Assembly: GCA_948823415.1 (NCBI GenBank)
Contig: CAQKRU010000004.1
Location: 14,287-78,286, forward strand
Origin: an uncultured Eubacteriales bacterium
Lineage (GTDB): Bacteria > Bacillota > Clostridia > Oscillospirales > Acutalibacteraceae
Length of the DNA: 64,000 nt
Direction of reading: 5' to 3'
Program-made: the position numbers and the translations under genes
Shown here: positions 1 through 8,724 of the stretch, piece by piece
How the letters are laid out: each line of letters begins with the position of its first letter
Position numbering within the stretch: the stretch's first letter is position 1
The notes under the pieces: generated by a model
The model's database searches: none
Seen by the model: only the letters and a program-made list of their open reading frames with translations
What the model was told of the DNA's origin: nothing

Positions 1-622
1 CGTCAGAATCCGACAATTTCCAGTTTTTGTTTTTCTCGTCAATTCTTTTAAGAAACCGACGTTTTTGTTCATCCCGAGATATATTAAGGAAGAATTTTAG
101 CACACGAATGCCATTTTGCCACAAATATTTTTCAAAATTCGCGATTTGCTCATAGCGTTCGTCAAAAATCTTCGGAGTTTTGCATCTGCTAGGTAAGTTC
201 TGATTTTTATAAAGCTCATGCACCCGAGCAACCAAGACATCTTCATAATACGACCGGTTAAAAATCCCGATTTTGCCGCGTTCCGGAAGATTTTTAATGC
301 ATCTCCACAAGTAGTCATGAGCCAGCTCCTCGCTAGAAGGCGATTTAAAATTGCTAACCTGCACGCCCTGCGGGTTAAGACCAGACATAACGTGCTTTAT
401 GGCGCCGTCCTTACCGCCCGCGTCCATAGCCTGCAAAATAACCAAGATAGCCTCACTGCCCTGCGCATAGAACCTATCCTGCATAATTCCAAGCTTCTTC
501 AGGTTCAAAAGGCTAGACTCAAGCACCATTTCCCTGTCGGTAGTCAAATGCTTGGCCTTAGTATCGAATCCGTTAATTTTAAATTTTTTCGTCCCGTCAA
601 ATTTGTACTCATCCAGTTTCAT
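1..622 (-). CDS. PPK2-family polyphosphate kinase, 3' end outside window
   Basis: The first 207 residues are visible; the gene runs off the left edge of the window. PPK2 enzymes transfer phosphate between polyphosphate and nucleotides in the cytoplasm. Seen: a Walker A-like AMDAGGKDG at residues 65-73 followed by AIKHVMSGLNPQG, and the lid/Walker B stretch ERGKIGIFNRSYYEDVLV, all typical of the family. The ATG at 622 follows a strong AAGAAGGGGG ribosome site. A good promoter lies upstream, so it is transcribed apart from holA. Substrate class (AMP or NDP) cannot be told from the fragment. Confidence 0.9.
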   Translation of the reverse strand, partial: MKLDEYKFDGTKKFKINGFDTKAKHLTTDREMVLESSLLNLKKLGIMQDRFYAQGSEAILVILQAMDAGGKDGAIKHVMSGLNPQGVQVSNFKSPSSEELAHDYLWRCIKNLPERGKIGIFNRSYYEDVLVARVHELYKNQNLPSRCKTPKIFDERYEQIANFEKYLWQNGIRVLKFFLNISRDEQKRRFLKRIDEKNKNWKLSDSD

Positions 623-650
623 AATTTTACCCCCTTCTTATAATACTGAT

Positions 651-679
651 ATTTTACCACAATAATTTCAAGAAGTCAA
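651..679 (-). promoter_or_regulatory. sigma-A promoter for the PPK2 gene
   Basis: On the minus strand TTGACT (674-679) and TAAAAT (651-656) are 17 bases apart, about 30 bases upstream of the ATG. Confidence 0.75.
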
Positions 680-697
680 GATAAATTTAATACAAAT

Positions 698-1738
698 TTA
701 ACAAATAATAAGTTTGACAATAAGCTCTTCTAGCAAAATTTTAGGGTCCATGCGAGAACTTTTGAGCATGACGTCGGTTTTTGTCAGCAAGTCGATGCAA
801 ACCCGTAAAGATTTCTTCAAATTCGCGTTATATCTTAGCTGCGCCTGCGCATTCTCGAGCCGGAACATTTTTCGTTTGTAGTCAAAAATTTCAGCAACAT
901 CCGGAAGGCTTCTTCCGCTTTGCAAGGCCGCATTCACGCGGTACATATCGATATAATTCGAAGCCATGACGGCCAAAATGGCGATAGGTTCCTCTTTTTT
1001 AAAGAGCAGAATGTCCAAAATCTCAAGGGCGCGGTCACAATTCTTCGCCATGATGGCTTTAGTCAGCTCAAAAACGTTTGCCTCAAAGTTGCAAACCACG
1101 ATTTCATCGATGATCTGAGAAGTGATTTCAGCTCCGTTCGCATAGGCACAGAGCTTTTCAATCTCGTTTTTAAGGACCAGCAAGTTATTTCCGCATTTGT
1201 CGATAATAAGTTGCGCGTTTTTCTCAGAAAGCTTGCAAGATAATTTTTCTGCCCATTTTATGATTTGTCGTTGTAATTTAGGCTTGCTAAGCGCCTGCAG
1301 ATTCAAAACTTCGCCATGTTTTTCAAAAAATTTAACAAAAGAAGAAAACCTAGAAGACCGCTTCAAATCTACATTTAAGTTAGGAAAACTTATTATCAAA
1401 ACGGTGGTTTCGGGGATATCGGCGATAATCTCCTTTAGCTTTTTGACTGTATCCAAAGGCTCCTTCTCAAGATTCAAGTCAAATATCCCCACGCACTTAA
1501 AAGGAGACATCAATGGCAGAGCCTCAACCGCGCTGTTCAGGGCGTCTATGTCAAGATCCGGAGACGAAAAATTCTGTAGGTTAAAAGAATTGTTGCACCT
1601 GCCCGGCAAAATTTTATCCGTAAGCAGCCGCGTGTAGTGGGCTACAAGATATTTTTCTTTCCCGTAAATAAAATATGCGTTTTTAAAGTTGCTTGACTTA
1701 ACCTGCGCGGCAAAGTCGGGCTCCGTTATAATCGGCAA
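698..1738 (-). CDS. holA: DNA polymerase III delta subunit
   Basis: 346 residues, the usual length for HolA, the clamp-loader subunit that opens the beta sliding clamp. The start NAYFIYGKEKYLV matches the family N-terminus (F-x-G-E/K-x-x-x-L-V), and the body has the expected AAA+-like fold pattern ending in a helical collar domain (DRALEILDILLFKKEEPIAI). It begins 2 bases after the comEC stop, so the two are translationally linked; comEC-holA adjacency is common in Bacillota. No separate promoter is visible. Confidence 0.9.
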   Translation of the reverse strand: MPIITEPDFAAQVKSSNFKNAYFIYGKEKYLVAHYTRLLTDKILPGRCNNSFNLQNFSSPDLDIDALNSAVEALPLMSPFKCVGIFDLNLEKEPLDTVKKLKEIIADIPETTVLIISFPNLNVDLKRSSRFSSFVKFFEKHGEVLNLQALSKPKLQRQIIKWAEKLSCKLSEKNAQLIIDKCGNNLLVLKNEIEKLCAYANGAEITSQIIDEIVVCNFEANVFELTKAIMAKNCDRALEILDILLFKKEEPIAILAVMASNYIDMYRVNAALQSGRSLPDVAEIFDYKRKMFRLENAQAQLRYNANLKKSLRVCIDLLTKTDVMLKSSRMDPKILLEELIVKLIIC

Positions 1739-1739
1739 A

Positions 1740-3983
1740 TTATACCATCCTCTTTATGGAAATATTTTTCGAATGCGTAAAATCAAAAACAATATCGCCG
1801 TCGCCAGCGGTAGCAAGGGGCAAACGGCGGTCTTTGGCCAAATTGTTTGCAAAAACAGAAGCGGCATTTGCATTAGCGCAAATAACCCCGTACGAACTCG
1901 CAACAAGGCTAGAGTTCTCGAGGTTCCCGCTATATGCCAAAATGTCGCAGAATTTATATTTATCGCCCAGAAGCTTAGCATCGCCGCCAGACGGGAGAAT
2001 CAGCAGATTCACGTCATTAACCGACAAGTAAATATAGCCGTGGTCGTCGATGTTCATAACCGTGATTTTCACGTTATCCCAAAGATCAATTTTGGCGGTA
2101 TCATTGAAAGGGACGGTGTTCATGCTTTCAAAAACGGTATGCTCCAGCTTATCGTTGAGAACATCGCCGTCATTTTGCATCAAAACGTAGTAGGGACGGA
2201 ACTTCTTTATCAGGTCATTCGCGTAGCTTGCCGTAGCGTCTTGAAGGTCGCTTAGCAGTATATAATCGAGGCTCTTAACATTCAGGTTGGTCAAGTAATT
2301 TTGCACCCTAGAAGAGTGGACAGAATCGCCGCCACAAGCCAAAACCGCAGCGCGACCGTTTTTTGAGATAACCGCAGAACACCCAGCGCCGGTGTCCAAA
2401 AAGGCCAGATGCGTCACGTTTCGGTCGAAAATCTGGTAAGAAAAAATTCCAACAAACAGGATTATGACCGACAAAATGGCAGACAGCTTTAAAAGCCGGT
2501 ATTCCTTGTGTAATAGCAAAGCCAGCGCGAACAAAACGCAGCAGGAAGCGAACCAAAACAGGATCATGGGTTGGCGGGTTGCAACGGACGCAAACGGGAT
2601 TTTTGCGAGTAAATCGGCACAAAAAGTGATGTAATTTATCAAAACTCCCGAAAAAAGTGCCAAAGGCTTGACGACGAACTCAAGGAATGGCACAAAATAT
2701 AGTATGGCAGCGAACAGCGTGAAGATCATCATCAGCATGGTAGGCATGACGATCAAAATGTTCGAGAAAACGCTGATAAGCGAGATTTTGCCAAAGCTCA
2801 GCATGGTTATGGGCAACGTAGCGATGGTTGCGCACAGCGTGACGGAGATCATCCCCGCGACGCTATCCGTAACTTTTGAACTGCAATTTACCCGCGCAAA
2901 CAGAGCCTTGATTTTTTCTTCAAAAAATCCCTCAAACAGGATGATTCCCAGCGTTGCAAAGACAGAGAGCAACAGGCCAGTATCTCCGGCGGCAAATGGG
3001 TTAACGACCGAAAGCAAAAGAGTTGCAAACCCCAGCGAGTTGAGGGAATCGGACTTTGCGTAGAAGAATTTGCCAAGATAAAACATGATGAGCATGATGC
3101 CCGCGCGCGAGACCGACGCTGAGAAGCCCGTGATGGCCATAAACGCAAGTAGGGCCAGGCAAGTGAGCAAATATACAAAGCGTTTAGAGAGCCGGGTGGC
3201 GCTCAAAAGCATAAAGACGACGGCCGAGATGACTGACGTGTGCAAGCCAGAAACCGCCAAAATGTGCGACACACCGATCTCCTTAAAGTCAGACTTTATG
3301 TCGTCTTCCATAAAATATTTGTCGCCAAGCAAGACTCCAACTGCAACAGACGCGTGCTCTTTGGGCAAAATTGTCCGCACAGCCTCAATGAGAGCCTGCT
3401 TAACCTTCAAAAAGTAGTAATATAGCGGTTTGTTTGGGTCCTCCTCCAGCTGACACCCCTCGTACTCGTAAAGATACGACGAAATATGTATCCCCTTGGC
3501 CGCGTAATAGGACTTGGAAGAGAATCCGCCGCTATCCGTGGGCAAAAACATATGCACCTTGCCAGAAACTCTGTCGTACAAATCCACATCCAACGGCGTA
3601 GACACTGACATCCGCAACTTTATTTTTTGAGGAGCGCCGTCATAGTCGACTTTATCCGCCTCCAAAACGTAATAATACCGATTATAAGCGCTATATGGGA
3701 TCTCGCAAATTCGGCCAGAGACGTAGACATCCTGTCCGTCCAGCTGCTCAATGGGCACAACCTTGGCGTAAGTAAAGGCGCTGTACATGCCAAAGGCCAA
3801 AGTAACCGTGAAAAGGGCGATTGGCAAAACTTTTGCCCGCCGAATCGGCGCAATAGCTAAAGAAACCAAAAATAAGACGAAAAAAACAATCGCCATGATT
3901 TTGGCAAACTCGGCGTCAAAATAGGTGGCCGCAACGAGTGCCGCCAAATACGCAAACCCGACGGTCGCCATTGGTCTCTTCAT
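1740..3983 (-). CDS. comEC: ComEC/Rec2 DNA-uptake channel protein
   Basis: 747 residues. ComEC forms the membrane channel for single-stranded DNA during natural transformation. Seen: N-terminal membrane segments, the DUF4131 region, the competence domain with ILAVSGLHTSVIS and GFSASVSRAGIM, and a C-terminal metallo-beta-lactamase-like domain (THLAFLDTGAGCSAVI). I placed the start at the ATG at 3983 because AAAGGAG sits 8 bases before it; an in-frame GTG at 4007 lacks such a site. The lactamase-like domain lacks an obvious HxHxDH motif: after YILLSDLQDATASYAN the usual histidines are missing, as if the nuclease-like domain has degenerated. No other com genes are in the window. Confidence 0.9.
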   Translation of the reverse strand: MKRPMATVGFAYLAALVAATYFDAEFAKIMAIVFFVLFLVSLAIAPIRRAKVLPIALFTVTLAFGMYSAFTYAKVVPIEQLDGQDVYVSGRICEIPYSAYNRYYYVLEADKVDYDGAPQKIKLRMSVSTPLDVDLYDRVSGKVHMFLPTDSGGFSSKSYYAAKGIHISSYLYEYEGCQLEEDPNKPLYYYFLKVKQALIEAVRTILPKEHASVAVGVLLGDKYFMEDDIKSDFKEIGVSHILAVSGLHTSVISAVVFMLLSATRLSKRFVYLLTCLALLAFMAITGFSASVSRAGIMLIMFYLGKFFYAKSDSLNSLGFATLLLSVVNPFAAGDTGLLLSVFATLGIILFEGFFEEKIKALFARVNCSSKVTDSVAGMISVTLCATIATLPITMLSFGKISLISVFSNILIVMPTMLMMIFTLFAAILYFVPFLEFVVKPLALFSGVLINYITFCADLLAKIPFASVATRQPMILFWFASCCVLFALALLLHKEYRLLKLSAILSVIILFVGIFSYQIFDRNVTHLAFLDTGAGCSAVISKNGRAAVLACGGDSVHSSRVQNYLTNLNVKSLDYILLSDLQDATASYANDLIKKFRPYYVLMQNDGDVLNDKLEHTVFESMNTVPFNDTAKIDLWDNVKITVMNIDDHGYIYLSVNDVNLLILPSGGDAKLLGDKYKFCDILAYSGNLENSSLVASSYGVICANANAASVFANNLAKDRRLPLATAGDGDIVFDFTHSKNISIKRMV

Positions 3984-4017
3984 GAAAGCAGCTCCTTTCG
4001 CGGTCACATCGGGGTTT

Positions 4018-4356
4018 TTAGCCCGCTGGCCAATTCATTTTTCTGCCGCCCATCAAATGAAAATGCAGGTGAGGCACGGTCTGACCGCCATCTTCACCAC
4101 AATTATTTACAATCCGGTAACCGTTCTCTAACCCCAGCTCCTTAGCGATTTTAGAAGCCACCATAAAGATTTTCCCGATAATATTCGTATCGTCATCGGC
4201 AATCTGGTTGGCACTTCGGATATGCTTTTTAGGAATAATCAGCACATGAACGGGTGCCTGAGGGTTAAGATCATTAAAAGCAACGATATGGTCGTCCTCA
4301 TAAACCTTTTTGCTCGAAATCTCATTGCTCGCAATTTTGCAAAAAACACAATCCAT
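4018..4356 (-). CDS. hinT: HIT-family nucleotide hydrolase (HinT-like)
   Basis: 112 residues, typical of HinT, a purine-nucleoside phosphoramidase. The histidine triad HLHFHLMGG lies near the C-terminus, and the N-terminus CVFCKIASNEISSKKVYEDD carries the CxxC zinc pair seen in many bacterial members. The GGAGG site is 9 bases before the ATG. It lies 45 bases downstream of alaS in the same direction, consistent with HinT hydrolysing aminoacyl-adenylates, though this link is inferred from general knowledge of the family. Confidence 0.93.
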   Translation of the reverse strand: MDCVFCKIASNEISSKKVYEDDHIVAFNDLNPQAPVHVLIIPKKHIRSANQIADDDTNIIGKIFMVASKIAKELGLENGYRIVNNCGEDGGQTVPHLHFHLMGGRKMNWPAG

Positions 4357-4401
4357 AGCACAAAACCTCCAAATTAAACGGTCACAAACCGCATTGTTAC
4401 G

Positions 4402-7035
4402 TCATTTTTTCAACATATCACTAATCAAATCATAAGCGTGATCCAAAGCCGCATCAACTTTAGAAATATCCTTGATGCCTGCCATGGCCATCTCTTTGCG
4501 TCCACCGCCGTTTCCACCGGTCAGTTGCGCAATCTCCTTAACCAAAACTCCCGCATTAATGCCGTTTTCTATAGCAATTTTGCCAACACTCGCAATAATA
4601 TTGGACTTTTCGGCGCCAACACTGGCCAAAACGACCACCGCGTTCGCAAATTTAGACTTTAAATCATCGCAAATGAGCTTTAACTCGCCAGTTTCCATGT
4701 TATCAAGCCTAGACACAATGACCTTGAGTCCGCCAATATCCTTAGCGCAGCCGAGCAGATTATTCACCTTAAATGAGGCCAATTCCGAAGCCAGCCTGGA
4801 AATGGTTTGATTTTTATTTTTAAGTTCCGCCACCAAATGAGCGCATTCTGATGCGAGTTCGGCCTGTTGATTCACCTTCAAAACCTGCTGGCATTCGCCC
4901 AGGAGGTTTGTTTTATCGTTCAAAAGGCGCAAAACGCCCACAGAAGTTACCGCCTCTATGCGCCGGACGCCAGAAGCCACCGAGCTTTCGGAGAGAATCT
5001 TAAACAATCCCACCTGCGCGGTGTTATTAACGTGAGTTCCGCTGCAAAGCTCCAGCGAAAAGTCGCCAATTTTAACGACACGCACAACGCTTCCGTATTT
5101 TTCGCCAAACAAAGCCATTGCCCCCATCTTTTTGGCCTCCGCAATGGGCATTTCTCGAACTACGACCTCATCCGAGCGCAAAATTTCGTCGTTTATAAGC
5201 GTTTCAATCTGTTGCAATTCGGAAGGGGTCAAAGCAGAAAAGTGCGTAAAATCAAACCGCAACCGGTTTCCATCAACTAGCTGGCCGGCTTGCTCAACGT
5301 GTGTGCCCAGTACCTTCCTCAAAGCGGACTGCAAAAGGTGCGCTGCAGTGTGGTTCCGCCTGACTTTTTCTCGCTTAGCAGCAATAACAGAAGCCTCGAC
5401 TTTTTTGCCAACGCGAAGGATACCTTGCAAAATTTTAGCACGATGAAAATAGATTCCAGCGGCGTTTTTGACCGTATCAATGATGGTAGCCTTAGCGTCG
5501 CCAAGCGTCAGCACGCCAGAGTCTCCAACCTGGCCGCCGCCTTGCGCGTAAAAAGGAGTCTCGCTCAAGATTATATCGACCTCATCGCCGCTAGCGGCAG
5601 AGCTCACAAATTTAGTGCCTTTTATTATATTTAAAATGGTAGGCCGAGTACTTAAAGCATCGTACCCAACAAACTTAGTTGGCGCAATGCCGCCAAAATT
5701 TAAGCTGTCATTGGTCCAAGCCTGTGTTTCTGCGCTAGATCGAGCCTTACGAGCTTTATTTTTTTGCTCAAGAAGCAACTCATCAAAGCGAGCCTCGTCA
5801 ACAGTCATACCGCGTTCAGCCAAAATTTCTTTCGTCAAGTCAATAGGGAAGCCAAAAGTGTCGTTTAGCTTAAAAGCAGCTTCACCAGAAAGCACAGAAT
5901 CATCAGCTTTTGCGATCATGTTATTTAAAAGTTCCAAGCCCTGATCAATTGTCTTGGCAAAATTTTCTTCCTCAACCTGTATCATCTTTTTGATAAAGCC
6001 CTGCTTCTGAGCGAGTTCAGGGTAAGCTTGCTGATTTTCCTTAATCACAGTCTCGCATAAGTCCGACAAAAAAGTTCCACGAATGCCAAGAATCCGGCCA
6101 TGCCGGGCAGCGCGACGCAAAAGCCGACGCAAAACGTAGCCACGGCCCTCATTAGAAGGCATAACGCCGTCGCCGATCAGAAAGGTAACGCTTCGAATAT
6201 GATCGGTGATAACCCGCAAAGAAACGTCATTCTTGGCATCGTCGCCATACTTAATGCCAGATATTCTGCAAACATGCTGCATAATATTTTGCACACTGTC
6301 AACGAGAAACAGGTTGTCCACGCTCTGCATAATGCAAGCCAAGCGCTCCAGGCCCATTCCAGTGTCGATATTGGGACGATCCAGGCGAGAATAATTGTTG
6401 CTCCCGTCGTTCTCAAACTGAGTAAACACCAAATTCCAAAATTCAATGTACCGATCGCAGTCGCAGCCCACTTTACAGTCTGGAGAGCCGCAACCATAGG
6501 CTTCACCGCGATCAAAATAAAGCTCCGAGCAAGGCCCACAGGGTCCGGCGCCGTGTTCCCAAAAATTATCCGCCTTACCCAAACGGACAATATGATCCGG
6601 CGCCACGCCAACGTTTTTCGTCCAGATTTCAAAGGCCTCGTCGTCCTCCTCGTAAATAGAAACCCAGATTCTATCGACAGGCAGCTTCAAAATATTGGTG
6701 CAAAACTCCCAAGCCCAGGCCGTCGCCTCGGGTTTAAAGTAGTCTCCAAAAGAAAAGTTGCCCAGCATCTCAAAAAAAGTGCCGTGCCGCGCAGTAATCC
6801 CAACGCGCTCAATGTCGGGCGTGCGGATGCACTTTTGGCACGTTGTAACTCGCTTGCAAGGCGGAGTAACCTCGCCGGTAAAATACTTCTTCATCGGCGC
6901 CATACCGGAGTTTATAAGCAGCAAACTGTTGTCGTTTTGAGGAACCAAGGAGAAGCTCTCCAACTTAAGGTGCCCCTTCGACTCAAAAAAAGACGTAAAC
7001 ATCTCGCGCAATTCGTTAAGACCCGTCCACTTCAC
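4402..7035 (-). CDS. alaS: Alanyl-tRNA synthetase
   Basis: 877 residues, full length. It charges tRNA-Ala and edits Ser/Gly mischarging. Seen: class II catalytic core with MKKYFTGEVTPPCKRVTTCQ and HGTFFEMLGNFSFGDYF, the editing domain with zinc ligands HTAAHLLQSAL and CSGTHV, and the C-terminal oligomerisation domain ending in GGNGGGRKEMAMAG. The start is a GTG at 7035; no better in-frame start precedes it and the ribosome site is weak. First gene of the alaS-hinT-comEC-holA run. Confidence 0.97.
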   Translation of the reverse strand: MKWTGLNELREMFTSFFESKGHLKLESFSLVPQNDNSLLLINSGMAPMKKYFTGEVTPPCKRVTTCQKCIRTPDIERVGITARHGTFFEMLGNFSFGDYFKPEATAWAWEFCTNILKLPVDRIWVSIYEEDDEAFEIWTKNVGVAPDHIVRLGKADNFWEHGAGPCGPCSELYFDRGEAYGCGSPDCKVGCDCDRYIEFWNLVFTQFENDGSNNYSRLDRPNIDTGMGLERLACIMQSVDNLFLVDSVQNIMQHVCRISGIKYGDDAKNDVSLRVITDHIRSVTFLIGDGVMPSNEGRGYVLRRLLRRAARHGRILGIRGTFLSDLCETVIKENQQAYPELAQKQGFIKKMIQVEEENFAKTIDQGLELLNNMIAKADDSVLSGEAAFKLNDTFGFPIDLTKEILAERGMTVDEARFDELLLEQKNKARKARSSAETQAWTNDSLNFGGIAPTKFVGYDALSTRPTILNIIKGTKFVSSAASGDEVDIILSETPFYAQGGGQVGDSGVLTLGDAKATIIDTVKNAAGIYFHRAKILQGILRVGKKVEASVIAAKREKVRRNHTAAHLLQSALRKVLGTHVEQAGQLVDGNRLRFDFTHFSALTPSELQQIETLINDEILRSDEVVVREMPIAEAKKMGAMALFGEKYGSVVRVVKIGDFSLELCSGTHVNNTAQVGLFKILSESSVASGVRRIEAVTSVGVLRLLNDKTNLLGECQQVLKVNQQAELASECAHLVAELKNKNQTISRLASELASFKVNNLLGCAKDIGGLKVIVSRLDNMETGELKLICDDLKSKFANAVVVLASVGAEKSNIIASVGKIAIENGINAGVLVKEIAQLTGGNGGGRKEMAMAGIKDISKVDAALDHAYDLISDMLKK

Positions 7036-7106
7036 GTTTCACTCACATCCAATAAAAATATCAAATAAAATAAAAGGCCACAAACCTGGATTTTTGCTAC
7101 GGTTTA

Positions 7107-7135
7107 ATTATATTCTCGCGCCGAAAAAAAGTCAA
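7107..7135 (-). promoter_or_regulatory. sigma-A promoter for alaS operon
   Basis: Minus-strand TTGACT (7130-7135) and TATAAT (7107-7112) with exactly 17 bases between them, about 70 bases before the alaS GTG. The leader between is short and AT-rich with no T-box-like structure. Confidence 0.85.
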
Positions 7136-7167
7136 TTAACCAGCCTGGCAAACGAGGCCAAAGGAAA

Positions 7168-8697
7168 TTACCTCGCGGTGCGACTGGGCCTAGACCGATT
7201 GGGTGCCGCAGTTGCAGGATGGTTACTGGCAGCAGAATTAGCCGTAGTGCGTTGTGCGGCGTTGGTGTTGCTTGTCCGGCTAGTGGCTGTGGGTTGAGCA
7301 GAGGCTGAATTGCTTGCCCTATTGGTGTTTGTGTGTTGTGTAGAGGTTGTGCTGCTTGTTCTGTTGGCGGCTGTGGGCTGAGTAGAACTTGTGCTACTTG
7401 TCCGATTAGTGCCCGTGCGTTGGGTAGAGGCTGTGCTGCTTACACCGCTGGCGGCTGTGGGTTGAGCAGAGCTTGAATTGCTTGAGCTGTTAGCAGCCGT
7501 AGTTTGCGCAGGGGGCTGCGTATTCTGCTGAGCCGCGGGAGTGCGAACTCTCGTCTTGATGTATGAGCTTTCTTTGACAGAATCCTCGTAGATGAACTTG
7601 GCCAATTCGTAGCGGGCTTTGTTTAGATCGTCTATAACCAGCACAGCGGCACCATTTATGTTCTGGCCGCTAAAGTTGCCGTCTTGAGGAATCCGGAACT
7701 CAACAAACTCGTACTGCAAGTATTTTAGCGCGTTTTTGCCCAGAGTTATAATTTCGCTTTTCTTCAGATTTGTCCTAACGTAGGGGCCGGCCTTCTCGAT
7801 AACGGCTAAAATCTGCGGCAAGCTGCTAGATTTAAACTTGTTAATCAGCAAAGAGATAACGCGACGCTGCCGGAAAGTTCGAGCGTAATCGTCGTGAAGC
7901 CCCTCGGCAGTAGGCACCTTGCGACTTCTAGCATATTGCAAGGATTGAGCGCCGTTCAAATGATGCATCCCGTCTACTTCTTTAAGCAAAGGCGACTTAA
8001 ACGGCTTGATGCCACCTTGGATGAAAGCGCTGTCCAGCTCCAAGAGGAGCCGGTTTATGTGATGCGCCTCCTTGGCGGTAATCTTCATATCCAGGCCGCC
8101 GACGATGTCAATAATGTCCCTAAAGCCCTCAAAATCGACCGTGCAGAAGCGATCAATCTTTATTCCAAAATTCTGTTCAATGGTTTTAATTGCCAAACTC
8201 TCGCCACCAAGCGCAATAGCGGCGTTAATCCGGTTGTCTTTGTAGCCCGGAATATGCACCCAAAGGTCACGCATCAACGACGTCAGCTTAATCTTCTTGT
8301 GGCGGCTATCGAGCGACAAAATCAGAATAGAGTCGCTGCGGCTATGCACGTCTGCCTCCTCGTGCCGGTCCACACCAAAAAGAGCAACGTTCAAGATCAT
8401 CGGGTCGCAAGCAGAACCCGCAACGTATTCGGTTCCGCCGTCTTGAATGGGCTGATAATTGAACGAATCCAACATCCTGTAAGTATAAATCATCGCGCCG
8501 CCAATAAGCCCCACAACGGCCGAAAGAATAATCGCGCAGGCAAAAATAATTTTCCTTTTTCGCAACTTTTTAGAATTAACAGAACGCCGGGGCATCCCAG
8601 TGCTAGGCCCCTTAGAACTGCTGTAAATATCGCGGCCATCGCTACCAAAAGCCTCAAAATTATCGTTATAATCAGAATTCTTATTTTTAGGCGACAT
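7168..8697 (-). CDS. LytR-CpsA-Psr (LCP) family cell-wall polymer ligase
   Basis: 509 residues. LCP proteins attach teichoic acids or capsular polymers to peptidoglycan on the outer face of the membrane. Seen: a basic cytoplasmic N-terminus (about 1-48), one membrane helix (about 50-72, IIFACAIILSAVVGLIGGA), then the LCP domain with DSILILSLDSRHKKIKLTSL, RDLWVHIPG and DYARTFRQRRVI, holding the conserved Asp/Arg set. The last 120 residues are a Ser/Thr/Gln/Asn-rich tail made of six 14-residue repeats. The ATG at 8697 follows AAGGAG. It lies 27 bases after the P-type-like gene, so the two are probably one transcript. Confidence 0.92.
   Translation of the reverse strand: MSPKNKNSDYNDNFEAFGSDGRDIYSSSKGPSTGMPRRSVNSKKLRKRKIIFACAIILSAVVGLIGGAMIYTYRMLDSFNYQPIQDGGTEYVAGSACDPMILNVALFGVDRHEEADVHSRSDSILILSLDSRHKKIKLTSLMRDLWVHIPGYKDNRINAAIALGGESLAIKTIEQNFGIKIDRFCTVDFEGFRDIIDIVGGLDMKITAKEAHHINRLLLELDSAFIQGGIKPFKSPLLKEVDGMHHLNGAQSLQYARSRKVPTAEGLHDDYARTFRQRRVISLLINKFKSSSLPQILAVIEKAGPYVRTNLKKSEIITLGKNALKYLQYEFVEFRIPQDGNFSGQNINGAAVLVIDDLNKARYELAKFIYEDSVKESSYIKTRVRTPAAQQNTQPPAQTTAANSSSNSSSAQPTAASGVSSTASTQRTGTNRTSSTSSTQPTAANRTSSTTSTQHTNTNRASNSASAQPTATSRTSNTNAAQRTTANSAASNHPATAAPNRSRPSRTAR
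7234..7485 (-). repeat. Six degenerate 42-bp tandem repeats in the LCP tail
   Basis: Residues about 405-488 of the LCP protein are six 14-residue units with the pattern (T/A)S(S/N)T..(S/A)(T/A)Q.T..(N/S)R; three consecutive examples are TSSTSSTQPTAANR, TSSTTSTQHTNTNR and ASNSASAQPTATSR. The DNA period is 42 bases. Such a region can change length by slippage and may act as a wall-spanning spacer or O-glycosylation target (inference). Confidence 0.85.
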
Positions 8698-8724
8698 AAA
8701 ATTTCTCCTTAAACTTTTTAAATT

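Noticed and set aside
6100..7068. 322-codon plus-strand frame opposite alaS
   Set aside because: It is antisense to a well-conserved alaS and its product is low-complexity and resembles no family.
7036..7167. T-box riboswitch in front of alaS (and likewise asnS)
   Set aside because: The leaders are too short and lack the T-box core sequence and a specifier stem.
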